A stretch of 64,000 nt of DNA from Megaustenia siamemsis (lineage: Eukaryota; Mollusca; Gastropoda; Stylommatophora; Ariophantidae), in NCBI GenBank assembly GCA_032433765.1, contig JAVIAB010000024.1, forward strand, positions 10,853,821 through 10,917,820, read 5' to 3'. The first letter of the stretch is position 1; each line of letters begins with the position of its first letter. Made by a program: the position numbers and the translations under genes. Shown piece by piece: positions 1 through 10,190 of this stretch. Under the pieces are notes generated by a model. The model made no database searches, had not been told where the DNA came from, and worked only from the letters and a program-made list of their open reading frames with translations.

Positions 1-440
1 CCAAGGGGAATAATCCAAGTGATTTAATCCGTTGGTAATTGTCAGCGAGACGATCTCAGCTCTTGTTCTGTTCATGGAACAAGTCCCGTTGCAGTCGGAA
101 ATACCCATATCCGCTCCACTCAAGCCATAACTCGCTAAAATGTGTTGGCAAATACTGTTCAAAAGGTCGATTATCGTACTCCCCCTACCCGAAGGCAGAG
201 GCGACGATTACAAACGGCATCTATCAATCACAGAGCGCGCAGTCACTTCCGGTTTCCTCGAAAATATAAATCTGAAACAAACAAAGTAACCGAAACGATG
301 TAAGCGACTTTAGTAGCCGCTGCAATAAAACAGGGTGAAATGTTGAACTTCACTGAGAGGTAAGATGAGGGGGGAGGGGGGACAGGCAACTAATTGCGCT
401 GCTGCAGTAAAGCTGGTAGTAAGGAGCCAGGAGTAAGGTG
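1..440. other. Left edge, no gene recognised
   Basis: No convincing coding region, RNA gene or tandem repeat is seen up to about position 310. From about 310 the sequence, read on the minus strand, resembles the downstream part of the hammerhead-like element copy near 39.9-40.0 kb (shared stretch around TACCAGCTTTA and GCGCAATTA). The left-hand element at 441-555 therefore probably extends outwards to about 310. Confidence 0.4.
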
Positions 441-498
441 TGGTATACACTCCAAGGTATGGTGGCAGCTTTACAAAAAAGGAACACAACTTAATACA

Positions 499-525
499 GA
501 CGTTTCGGCCGGCGGCCTTCTTCAG
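499..525 (-). ncRNA. Hammerhead-ribozyme-like core (copy 1)
   Basis: Read on the minus strand the core is CTGAAGA, an extra A, a GGCC/GGCC stem II closed by a 3-base loop, then GAAACGTC. CTGANGA and GAAA are the conserved catalytic strands of hammerhead ribozymes. ACGT is self-complementary, as expected for a version that acts as a dimer. The unpaired A between CTGAAGA and stem II departs from the canonical core, so activity is unproven. Confidence 0.5.
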
Positions 526-606
526 AAGATGGAGCACAACGACAACAAACGGTGATGCTATTTGTGATATCTCTGTCTCACCGTTTGTTGTTGTTGTCCC
601 TTTCTT

Positions 607-633
607 CTGAAGAAGACCGCAGACCGAAACGTC
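607..633 (+). ncRNA. Hammerhead-ribozyme-like core (copy 2, decayed stem II)
   Basis: CTGAAGA and GAAACGTC are intact, but stem II is now GACC opposite GACC, which no longer pairs. It lies in the right arm of the inverted pair and looks like the degenerate partner of the minus-strand core at 499-525. Confidence 0.4.
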
Positions 634-981
634 AGTATTCTGTTTTCCTATTTTGTAAAGCTGTCACCATACCTTGGAGTGTATACCACACTCCAGTACC
701 GGCTCCGAGAAGTAAGACGGCTGCCTTGTCCACCAAATTCAGACGACATCACCGTTAAGAGAATGTCAACAATCACATACTACTAATGACCTTTTTAAAA
801 ATCGAAAAAAACCCACACATAAACAACTTTCAATTCACCGAAATGCAATTTTAGTGATATCACTCTCTAAAGGTATGTTTGCATGGCCACCATCTTCCCG
901 AAAGTCACCACCCGTACATAAAAGCAGACTTGTCTGTTCGTCCTTTTAGAAAAAAAGGTATCCCATTTAGCGCTGCAGTTC

Positions 982-1205
982 TATATGTGTGTTATTCTTA
1001 TGTTATTTACTACAGTTATATATGTGTGTTATTCTTATTTTATTTACTACAGTTATATATGTGTGTTATTCTTATGTTATTTACTACAGTTATATATGTG
1101 TGTTATTCTTATGTTATTCACTACAGTTATATATGTGTGTTATTCTTATGTTATTCACTACAGTTATATATGTGTGTTATTCTTATGTTATTCACAACAG
1201 TTATC
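982..1205. repeat. 37-bp minisatellite, 6 copies
   Basis: The unit begins TATATGTGTGTTATTCTTAT and recurs every 37 bases with few changes (Tatt/Tgtt, ttTAC/ttCAC). Because 37 is not a multiple of three, all three plus frames stay open and encode the same cyclic peptide. Those ORFs are products of the repeat, not genes. Confidence 0.9.
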
Positions 1206-1294
1206 AATGTATTGCGTGTTTTTGTTTGCCACATATAAACATGTCTCTTTCCATAATAAATAAATTCTGACAGCAGCTCCTGACTTCTCTCTAA

Positions 1295-4200
1295 AAGTCT
1301 TCCTGCCGTTTATTCGTCATACTATAGTCTTCCTATCGTTTATTCTTTATGCTTTAGTCTTCCAGCCGTTTATTCTTTATGCTTTAGTCTTCCAGCCGTT
1401 TATTCTTTATGCTTTAGTCTTCCAGCCGTTTATTCTTTATGCTTTAGTCTTCCAGCCGTTTATTCATTATGCTTTAGTCTTCCAGCCGTTTATTCTTTAT
1501 GCTTTAGTCTTCCAGCCGTTTATTCTTCCTACTATAGTCTTCCTATAATTTACTCTTCCTGCTTTAATCTTCCTGTCGTTTTTTTCTTCCTGCTATAGTC
1601 CTCCTAACGTGTATTCTCCCAGCTATAGTCTTCCTACCATTTATTCTTCCAGCTATAGTCTTCCTAACGTGTATTCTCCCAGCTATAGTCTTCCTAACGT
1701 GTATTCTTCCTGCTATAGTCTTCCTAACGTGTATTCTCCCAGCTATAGTCTTCCTAACGTGTATTCTCCCAGCTATAGTCTTCCTAAAGTGTATTCTTCC
1801 TGCTATAGTCTTCCTAACGTGTATTCTCCCAGCTATAGTCTTCCTAACGTGTATTCTTCCTGCTATAGTCTTCCTAACGTGTATTCTTCCTGCTATAGTC
1901 TTCCTAACGTGTATTCTCCCAGCTATAGTCTTCCTAACGTGTATTCTTCCAGCTATAGTCTTCCTAACGTGTATTCTTCCAGCTATAGTCTTCCTAACGT
2001 GTATTCTTCCTGCTATAGTCTTCCTAACGTGTATTCTTCCTGCTATAGTCTTCCTACCATTTATTCTCCCAGCTATAGTCTTCCTAACGTGTATTCTTCC
2101 TGCTATAGTCTTCCTAACGTGTATTCTTCCTGCTATAGTCTTCCTACCATTTATTCTTCCAGCTATAGTCTTCCTAACGTGTATTCTTCCTGCTATAGTC
2201 TTCCTAACGTGTATTCTTCCTGCTATAGTCTTCCTACCATTTATTCTCCCAGCTATAGTCTTCCTAACGTGTATTCTTCCTGCTATAGTCTTCCTACCAT
2301 TTATTCTCCCAGCTATAGTCTTCCTAACGTGTATTCTTCCTGCTATAGTCTTCATAACGTGTATTCTTCCTGCTATAGTCTTCCTACCATTTATTCTCCC
2401 AGCTATAGTCTTCCTAACGTGTATTCTTCCTGCTATAGTCTTCCTACCATTTATTCTTCAAGCTATAGTCTTCCTAACGTGTATTCTTCCTGCTATAGTC
2501 TTCCTACCATTTATTCTCCCAGCTATAGTCTTCCTACCATTTATTCTTCCTGCTATAGTCCTCCTAACGTGTATTCTTCCTGCTATAGTCTTCCTACCAT
2601 TTATTCTTCCTGCTATAGTCTTCCTACCATTTATTCTCCCAGCTATAGTCTTCCTAACGTGTAATCTTCCTGCTATAGTCTTCCTACCATTTATTCTCCC
2701 AGCTATAGTCTTCCTACCATTTATTCTCCCAGCTATAGTCTTCATACCATTTATTCTCCCAGCTATAGTCTTCCTAACGTGTATTCTTCCTGCTATAGTC
2801 TACCTACCATTTATTCTCCCAGCTATAGTCTTCCTACCATTTATTCTTCCAGCTATAGTCTTTCTAACGTGTATTCTTCCAGCTATAGTCTTCCTACCAT
2901 TTATTCTCCCTGCTATAGTCTTCCTACCATTTATTCTCCCAGCTATAGTCTTCCTACCATTTATTCTCCCAGCTGTAGTCTTCCTACCATTTATTCTTCC
3001 TGCTATAGTCTTCCTACCATTTATTCTCCCAGCTATAGTCTTCCTAACGTGTATTCTTCCTGCTATAGTCTTCCTAACGTGTATTCTCCCAGCTATAGTC
3101 TTCCTAACGTGTATTCTTCCTGCTATAGTCTTCCTAACGTGTATTCTTCCAGCTATAGTCTTCCTACCATTTATTCTTCCTGCTATAGTCTTCCTACCAT
3201 TTATTCTCCCAGCTATAGTCTTCCTAACATTTATTCTTCCTGCTATAGTCTTCCTACCATTTATTCTCCCAGCTATAGTCTTCCTAACGTGTATTCTTCC
3301 TGCTATAGTCTTCCTAACGTGTATTCTTCCTGCTATAGTCTTCCTACCATTTATTCTCCCAGCTATAGTCTTCCTAACGTGTATTCTTCCTGCTATAGTT
3401 TTCCTACCATTTATTCTTCCAGCTATAGTCTTCCTGACGTGTATTCTTCCTGCTATAGTCTTCCTAACGTGTATTCTTCCTGCTATAGTCTTCCTACCAT
3501 TTATTCTCCCAACTATAGTCTTCCTACCATTTATTCTTCCAGCTATAGTCTTCCTACCATTTATTCTCCCAGCTATAGTCTTCCTACCATTTATTCTCCC
3601 AGCTATAGTCTTCCTACCATTTATTCTCCCAGCTATAGTCTTCCTACCGTGTATTCTCCCTGCTATAGTCTTCCTACCATTTATTCTCCCAGCTATAGTC
3701 TTCCTACCGTTTATTCTCACAGCTATAGTCTTCCTACCATTTATTCTTCCTGCTATAGTCTTCCTACCATTTATTTTCCCAGCTATAGTCTTCCTACCAT
3801 TTATTCTTCCAGCTATAGTCTTCCTACCATTTATTCTTCCTGCTATAGTCTTCCTACCATTTATTCTCCCACCTATAGTCTTCCTACCGTTTATTCTTCC
3901 AGCTATAGTCTTCCTACCATTTATTCTCCCAGCTATAGTCTTCCTACCGTTTATTCTCCCAGCTATAGTCTTCCTACCATTTATTCTTCCTGCTATAGTC
4001 TTCCTACCGTTTATTCTCCCAGCTATAGTCTTCCTACCATTTATTCTTCCAGCTATAGTCTTCCTACCATTTATTCTCCCAGCTATAGTCTTCCTACCGT
4101 TTATTCTTCCAGCTATAGTCTTCCTACCATTTATTCTTCCAGCTATAGTCTTCCTACCATTTATTCTCCCAGCAATAGTCTTCCTACCATTTATTCTCCC

Positions 4201-4460
4201 AGCTATAGTCTTCCTACCATTTATTCTTCCAGCTATAGTCTTCCTACCATTTATTCTCCCAGCTATAGTCTTCCTACCATTTATTCTCCCAGCTATAGTC
4301 TTCCTACCGTTTATTCTCCCAGCTATAGTCTCCTACCATTTATTCTTCCTGCTATAGTCTTCCTACCGTTTATTCTCCCAGCTATAGTCTTCCTACCATT
4401 TATTCTTCCAGCTATAGTCTCTCCCCATCCCCGTTTATTCTTCCACCTATAGTCTTCCTG
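1295..4460. repeat. 30-bp satellite, about 105 copies (3.2 kb)
   Basis: The unit is GCTATAGTCTTCCT + (AACGTG or ACCATT) + TATTC + (TTCC or TCCC), period 30. Two alternating half-variants are interleaved, with AACGTG common in the left half and ACCATT dominant in the right. The edge at 1,295-1,560 uses a diverged form (GCTTTAGTCTTCCAGCCGTT). One base is lost near 4,331, shifting the phase. Both strands stay open for long distances: plus strand Tyr/Ser/Pro decapeptides, minus strand KTIAGRxxxR. This is expected when the period is divisible by three and the unit lacks stops. A coding role is unlikely but is discussed as a finding. Confidence 0.95.
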
Positions 4461-4609
4461 CAAATATTCAGCTGTTTACCAACTGTATGTTTATGACTAC
4501 TGCAACTGTTTAATTCCATAAACAACGAATGCGCACTTTAGATGAAGCTATGCATACATGCTAAACCATTTCTAGATGTTTATACAAAAATAAAATAGGA
4601 GTAGCAGTA

Positions 4610-4840
4610 AATTAGCACTGTTATAAATGCGTCGAAGCCAACTGAGAGTATTACATAACAAACCCTTTTATGGAATCCCCTAGGAAAAAAGACAAAGAGG
4701 AAGATCACAATATTCTCGGAGATGGCAGATGGAAGCAGAGATGAAGACGGTGAGGAAGACATGGAGTGATCTTAAAAGAATGGTAAGAAAGAGAACGGCT
4801 TGGAAAGTGTTTGTTGTAGACTTATGCTCCACAGGGAGCT
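4610..4840 (+). mobile_element. LINE 3' end fragment (reverse transcriptase C-terminus)
   Basis: The plus strand encodes a broken C-terminal tail ending AWKVFVVDLCSTGS, just before a repeated terminus. This is the usual layout of the last residues of non-LTR endonuclease/reverse transcriptase ORFs. A reverse-oriented relative lies at 27,985-28,260. Both ends and the reading frame are damaged, so it is a dead 5'-truncated copy. Confidence 0.6.
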
Positions 4841-5152
4841 GAAAGTATTTGTTGAAGACCAATGCTCCACAGGGAGCTGAAAGTGTTTGTTGAAGACCAA
4901 TCCTCCACAGGGAGTTGAAAGTATTTGTTAAAGACCAATCCTCCACAGGGAGCTGAAAGTATTTGTTAAAGACCTATGCTCCACAGGGAGCTAAACGTAT
5001 TTGTTGAAGACCTATGCTCCACAGGGAGCTGAAAGTGTTTGTTAAAGACCTATGCTCCACAGGGAGCTGAAAGTGTTTGTTAAAGACCCATGCTTCACAG
5101 GGAGCTGAAAGTGTATGTTAAAGACCAATGCTACACAGAGAGCTTAAAGGTA
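4800..5152. repeat. 38-bp array made from a LINE 3' terminus, 9 copies
   Basis: GCTCCACAGGGAGCTGAAAG recurs with exact 38-base spacing (ACAGGG at 4,831, 4,869, 4,907, 4,945, 4,983, 5,021, 5,059, 5,097; degenerate at 5,135). The first unit contains the LINE stop-proximal codons for LCSTGS, so the array was built by repeating the 3' end of the element. Confidence 0.9.
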
Positions 5153-5785
5153 GATTGAAAAGAAGAAGCTATAAATGAGTTTCCTTGCTTTAATTGTTGC
5201 CAGTTGAGATCAGGTTACTTACGGTCAGTATTTTTGTCACCCCATTCACAATCTGAGGACACATCGGTATACTATGTTTTGTTACGATCATCATTAGTGC
5301 ATGCTGTACACTCCCATAGGTGCTCCGGTCTTCTCACAATATTCACCAGCAGACAGAGACTAACCATGGCAGTTAATGTTCTTTGACCATTCATGTCATT
5401 TATTTAAAACGAAATTATGCTAGGACAATGTCAATGTTCACCTAATTCATGAAATTTAGATAGCTACGCAGTTGCATCTATTTCATGATAGTTCATTCTA
5501 CTCATACCTCTGAGGTTATTAACCCTTAGTAGACACTGAGTAATGAACAGGCTTTGGACACACCTATTGTTTAGAGAATTTGTTTACACAATACAGTACT
5601 AGGAAGTGTACCGATTTATCAACTTTTTCTCATTGTTTGGTCAAGTAGCATATATCAAAATGTTCAGGAAATGCTGCTCTATTCTTTTATAATATTATGA
5701 TCTGTTTGTATTAGGAAAATCACATTAAAAACGATATCTGCTCTCTCCATTGGCTGCTCATCTGATACGATCATCGGAAATGTTA
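5153..5785. other. Low-copy AT-rich stretch
   Basis: No repeat unit or element end is recognised here apart from the short minus-strand ORF at 5,240-5,395, listed separately. Confidence 0.4.
5240..5395 (-). pseudogene. Fragment paralogous to the small secreted-type ORF at 37.5 kb
   Basis: The minus strand from ATG at about 5,395 reads a short ORF (about 40 codons) containing VSLCLLVNIVRR, then EHLWECTACTNDD, and stops. The second half aligns without DNA gaps to VSRWTLSELL...EHLWTCSECNDD encoded at 37,517-37,744, apart from one codon-sized difference near the end. The shared signature is EHLWxCxxC(x)NDD. The 5' half with the signal-peptide-like segment is not preserved. It may be an isolated exon or a decayed paralogue. 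The function is not recognised. Confidence 0.4.
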
Positions 5786-6540
5786 ATCGACAGCTCTTTC
5801 GTTGTCTTAAACAACAGTGACCTGTAACGAACGGCATGATAACACCGGTGTGTAATAATCTATCGACAGCTCTTTCGTTGTCTTAAACAACAGTGACCTG
5901 TAACGAACGGCATGATAACACCGGTGTGTAATAATCTATCGACAGCTCTTTCGTTGTCTTAAACAACAGTGACCTGTAACGAACGGCATGATAACACCGG
6001 TGTGTAATAATCTATCGACAGCTCTTTCGTTGTCTTAAACAGCAGTGACCTGTAACGAACGGCATGATAACACCGGTGTGTAATAATCTATCGATCTATC
6101 TTTCTTTGTCTTAAACAGCAGTGACCTGTAACGAACGGCATTATAACACTGGTGTGCAATAATCTATCGACAGCTCTTTCGTTGTCTTAAACAACAGTGA
6201 CCTGTAACGAACGGCATGATAACACTGGTGTGTAATAATCTATCGACAGCTCTTTCGTTGTCTTAAACAACAGTGACCTGTAACGAACGGCATAACACCG
6301 GTGTGTAATAATCTATCGACAGCTCTTTCGCTGTCTTAAACAACAGTGACCTGTAACGAACGGCATGATAACACCGGTGTGTAATAATCTATCGACAGCT
6401 CTTTCTTTGTCTTAAACAACAGTGACCTGTAACGAACGGCATAACACCGGTGTGTAATAATCTATCGATCTATCTTTCTTTGTCTTAAACAGCAGTGACC
6501 TGTAACGAACGGCATAACACCGGTGTGTAATAATCTATCT
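5786..6540. repeat. 76-bp minisatellite, 10 copies
   Basis: CAGTGACCTGTAACGAACGG recurs at 5,815, 5,891, 5,967, 6,043, 6,119, 6,195, 6,271, 6,344, 6,420 and 6,493. The period is 76, or 73 where a 3-base deletion shortens CATGATAACACC. Two units carry a GATCTATCTTTCTTTG variant. The unit contains the palindrome ACACCGGTGT. Confidence 0.9.
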
Positions 6541-7084
6541 TTCGTTCGCCACGAACGCTGTATATTGTACACATCTACAATGTTGTTTTTTTGTATGAAT
6601 GTTACTGTTTTCTTGCACAGGCCCCCATATAGTCTTTCCTGTAGTGTTGTATCTACAGATCAATGGGTTTTCCTATGTGTGTACGTCAGTGATTATACAG
6701 TCTTGAAGTATATGTTCATTAGTCTGTGGCACCTGTCCACATTTACACACGTTTGAGGTGCCAGTCTTGCATATTGTATACGTGTGACTACAGAATCGAT
6801 TGTTTTATGTTCTGAAGCGTATAATAACGTGTTCCCATCTTTTCTTATGATGGTAGGCATCTTGATGGTTTAGAGTTTGTTGTCTTATAACTGATCCGAT
6901 CAAATCTGAAATGAATGCTGCTATTGCCTGCTAATGGGGTCTATCTACTTTCCCCACTAACCTCATCGACGCAGCGAGAACAGAGTCACACATGCAGTTT
7001 GGTGACTCTAAGCTGACAGAGATCTACGTTACATTATAGGTCGCTGTATAGTTATAGAAGATATCAGTAATGAAGGGATGATGA
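6541..7084. other. No gene recognised
   Basis: Apparently single-copy sequence with only short spurious ORFs. It includes TTTTCTTGCACAG near 6,610, which looks like a splice acceptor, but no matching exon or donor could be supported. Confidence 0.3.
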
Positions 7085-7680
7085 GTCATCGTAATGGCTG
7101 ATCGTATATCCTTAGACCGGCCATACGCTAATCTTACGGTCTCTTGTTTGATGTGCAACGGAGATAATCTGACGCTTAACTGTGTGTCTAGATGTTCGGA
7201 ATTGGAGTCAACAACGGTGGCCTAACATCATCAAGTGCTATACATTTTTTTTTTAAATGTGACGATCATCATTTGCAGGAGGACGTGAACTTCCTGTATA
7301 TTGTGGATAGGCGACAGGAACCATTGAAGGCTATGCATGAAAAGTGTTCCTTGTTGCAGTTCCTCTATAATGCTCTGTGGACACCGTGAGCTGTGTGTCT
7401 CATCCGTTTTGATCATGTTTCGATATTCCAATTGTTTACGATGAATGATGATATCGTATGACAGGGAACAGTTGGCTGTGTTCACTTTCTGCGCGGTTTC
7501 GCCTTATGTCTTTTGGCGTGTGCTGAGATCTGCTACGATGGGGACTACAGTTACCTTTCTTTGTTTGGGAGATGAGATATTAATTCGGATGATTACGCTG
7601 GCACGGGTGGTTGAGCAATTATGGATTTTAATTTGTTTGCTGTGATACCGGGGCCTTCCATAACCAAATAACCAATCAAG
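7085..7680 (+). repeat. Interspersed repeat family A, most complete copy
   Basis: A roughly 590-base block is shared in pieces with 13,605-14,060 (-), 21,571-21,993 (-), 28,437-28,645 (+), 41,045-41,395 (+) and 45,848-46,145 (+). Anchors are GGCCTAACATCATCAAG, GACAGGAACCATT, GCACACCGTGAGCTGTG and GATACCGGGGCCTTCCATAACC. The right end is a short ACCAAATA-type microsatellite, which suggests a retrotransposed element with a simple-repeat tail. No coding domain is recognised. Confidence 0.75.
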
Positions 7681-7944
7681 TGATGAAGGATAAGGGTTGA
7701 TTGTAATGAAGAGGTAGAGGAGATAACCCAGGTCGTATGTACAGATGCTCGTTCAAGAGAAGGGGTACAGGAGATATATACCAGGTCGCTCCAGAACTAA
7801 ATGTTTACTTTTGAGAGGAACTCGCGTGTCAGAACGTCAACACCGCCTAGTTTAAACGCCCTGTCCTGTTCTGCAACTTATCCTTTGATTTTAACGCACT
7901 GAAGCGGATTGTGGTGTGCATGATATGCAGAGAGTCGCAGAGAA

Positions 7945-8465
7945 GTGTGGCTGCATTCCTTAATGATTTTGTCAATATGATACACATTTTCCTTGTTTGT
8001 ATTCCTCAATGATTTTGTCAATATGATACACATTTTCCTTGTTTGTATTCCTCAATGATTTTGTCAATATGATACACATTTTCCTTGTTTGTATTCCTCA
8101 ATGATTTTGTCAATATGATGCACATTTTCCTTATTTGTATTCCTGAATGATCTTGTCAATATGATGCACATTTTCCTTATTTGTATTCCTGAATGATCTT
8201 GTCAATATGATACATATTTTCCTTGTTTGTATTCCTCAATGATTTTGTCAATATGATGCACATTTTCCTTATTTGTATTCCTGAATGATCTTGTCAATAT
8301 GATGCACATTTTCCTTATTTGTATTCCTCAATGATTTTGTCAATATGATACATATTTTCCTTTTCTGTATTCCTTAATGATTTTGTCAATATGATACCCA
8401 TTTGCCTTATTTGTATTCCTCAATGATTTTGTCAATACGAGGCACATTTTCCGTATTTGTATTCC
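7945..8465. repeat. 46-bp minisatellite, 11 copies
   Basis: GATTTTGTCAATATGATACA recurs every 46 bases from GTCAAT at 7,971 to 8,431, with T/C and Cac/Cat variants. The right edge is continuous with the minus-strand ORF at 8,407-8,763. The unit can be read on the minus strand as ...IDKIIEEYK, so it may have expanded from the end of that coding stretch. Confidence 0.9.
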
Positions 8466-8763
8466 TTGCAAGCTGCAACAACTCGGGATTTAAATATGTG
8501 TCCTCGTATTTGACATTTTCCTTAGCAAGCCATGTCCTAATTTGATATTTTGTATTTACTGCAGTTGCTAGTTTGTCTTCCGCAGACATGTTGTGATACA
8601 CAGCATTATTCAGGTCTATCCAGGATTGGAAGAAGATCGTTCCCCAACCAGTTCCTGACAATGTGTCCGTTGATTTCTGTGTGGTTGTCTCTACCGTCGG
8701 TACATTTAAATTGTCAAATAAGTCCTGCGTTATGGGCAAGGCAGTTCTCATAACTTTCAGCAT
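8407..8763 (-). CDS. Hypothetical protein or exon fragment, minus strand
   Basis: This 118-codon ORF has balanced amino-acid usage, unlike the simple-repeat ORFs around it. It holds a Trp/Phe-rich stretch (GTGWGTIFFQSWIDLNNAVY), a polar region with YQIRTWLAKENVKYEDTYL and an acidic end, IDKIIEEYK. The final codons lie inside the 46-bp array. An in-frame TAA sits two codons upstream of the first Met at 8,763, so that Met could be a real start. Alternatively the frame is entered by splicing: ...CCCATAACGCAG just before GACTTATTTGAC would serve as an acceptor. There is no recognised family, signal peptide or membrane segment. It is on the same strand as the coding-like stretch at 9,429-9,704 and could be part of one gene or pseudogene with it. 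Confidence 0.35.
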   Translation of the reverse strand: MLKVMRTALPITQDLFDNLNVPTVETTTQKSTDTLSGTGWGTIFFQSWIDLNNAVYHNMSAEDKLATAVNTKYQIRTWLAKENVKYEDTYLNPELLQLARNTNTENVPRIDKIIEEYK

Positions 8764-9428
8764 GCGTTAGTGTGGGGCGCTGGCCCTTGCTGCTGGGAAT
8801 GGTTCTTTTCTATTCACCCTCTACAGATTGCCAATCTTTAGCATAGGTGTGGTGAGCATTGACCCAGGTTTCAGGGAAGTGCCGATATAGTAAAACGTCA
8901 ACCTTCTGTATAGTTTATAAATGTGCAAATCATACTCATTATGCTGTTGATATAAATATCAGTTTTTAGAAGCCAACATTATACCACAATAATTTCACAA
9001 TACAAAATGGATACGCCTTTAACATTGAATGGCTGTGCCGCATGATAACGTTACTTGTTTACCGGTTTCAACAGAAAGTCGAATCACTGCTCGGGAAAAT
9101 CAAGTATTTCAACTTGTTCGTCCTATTTTAATGTGAAAACAAAGATACATTTAGAACAAAACGATTGAGTACCGCTGAACTGCTAAAGGTATGTCCAATT
9201 CCGTGAGGTTTGTTTTAATATAGCCTTAAAAACAAATCTTGCAAACTAGAAATCTTGTCTAAGAGCAAAAATTATGAACATATCGTCATGGATATTCAAA
9301 GGCTGCACGCATAAAATTATTTCGATCAAACATATATTTTTCTCGCAATTTAAAAAAAAAGCGTGTTCCTGAATTTATGAAGAAACAACATAACTGAAAA
9401 TGCTGGTCGTCACTTCGTATCAATAACT
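8764..9428. other. AT-rich spacer, nothing recognised
   Basis: No tandem repeat, element end or long ORF is seen. If the flanking minus-strand coding-like stretches belong to one gene, this would be an intron, but no splice pair is convincing. Confidence 0.3.
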
Positions 9429-9704
9429 TCACAAACGTGTATGTTTATACCCTTCTGTAGCACCCTCACCACGTCCTGACCACCATGGCGATACAGACTG
9501 GTCGTCATTATCTTCAATAAAGATTTTGTCACAGAAATATACAGTAGACTCCCCAGAATTCTGATGATGGAGCGCTATAGAACCATCTATGTAGAATTGT
9601 CCTTATTGATGTCATGTTTACAATAGAGACGTTAACCACAGTCCAACTCCGTTCTCTGTAGCATCTGTTGTGGCGATGATGGAGAAGGTAGCATTGCAGT
9701 CACA
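9429..9704 (-). pseudogene. Frameshifted minus-strand coding-like stretch
   Basis: Read on the minus strand from about 9,704, coding-like segments follow one another with frame changes between them: CDCNATFSIIATTDATENG... to GLWLTSL, then YCKHDINKDNS, then IDGSIALHHQNSGESTVYFC continuing through KIFIEDNDDQSVSPWWSGRG to a TGA near 9,429. Cysteines, NxT/NxS sites and Trp-rich content would fit an extracellular domain. The two frame changes within about 50 bases leave no plausible intron, so this looks like a decayed gene fragment. The family is not recognised. Confidence 0.35.
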
Positions 9705-9742
9705 ATAACTCATTCTGACACAGAGTCAATGTTAGACAGTCC

Positions 9743-10190
9743 GCACAACAGTATCGCTAGTCCCACAAAGGGAGCCGCGGTAGCTCACTGGTTAAGTTAA
9801 CATGACTACAACAGTATCGCTAGTCCCACAAAGGGAGCCGCGGTAGCTCACTGGTTACGTCAACATGACTACAACAGTATCGCTAGTCCCACAAAGGGAG
9901 CCGCGGTAGCTCACTGGATAAGTTAACATGACTACAACAGTATCGCTAGTCCCACAAAGGGAGCCGCGGTAGCTCACTGGTTAAGTTAACATGACTACAA
10001 CAGTATCGCTAGTCCCACAAAGGGAGCCGCGGTAGCTCACTGGTTACGTCAACATGACTACAACAGTATCGCTAGTCCCACAAAGAGAGCCGCGGTAGCT
10101 CACTGGTTACGTCAACATGACTACAACAGAATCGCTAGTCCCACAAAGGGAGCCGCGGTAGCTCACTGGTTACGTCAACATGACTGCTAA
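9743..10190. repeat. 63-bp array made from a SINE head, 7 copies
   Basis: GTATCGCTAGTCCCACAAAG begins each unit at 9,751, 9,814, 9,877, 9,940, 10,003, 10,066 and 10,129, a period of exactly 63. Each unit carries GAGCCGCGGTAGCTCACTGG, the tRNA-like head (A-box region) of SINE A, plus about 20 bases of 5' flank. The last unit runs into a full SINE A body. Confidence 0.9.

Larger units (their letters stand above)
441..688. mobile_element. Inverted pair of hammerhead-bearing (Penelope-type?) repeats
   Basis: Two copies of one element lie head to head: 441-555 on the minus strand and 578-688 on the plus strand, with a 22-base spacer. The arms are readable reverse complements of each other, from TGGTATACAC at the outer edge to TCACCGTTTGTTGT at the centre. 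Each arm holds a hammerhead-like core and a stretch ending AAAGCTG..ACCATACCTTGGAGTGT. The same family recurs in direct form at 39,838-40,020. Minimal hammerhead motifs with a self-complementary ACGT stem III are known from the flanking repeats of Penelope-like retroelements. No reverse transcriptase of that class is visible here, so the assignment is by motif only. Confidence 0.6.

Noticed and set aside
1564..4452. Structural-protein gene encoded by the 30-bp satellite
   Set aside because: Both strands are open, variation ignores codon position, and there are frame breaks and no flanking exon. Kept only as a low-interest check.
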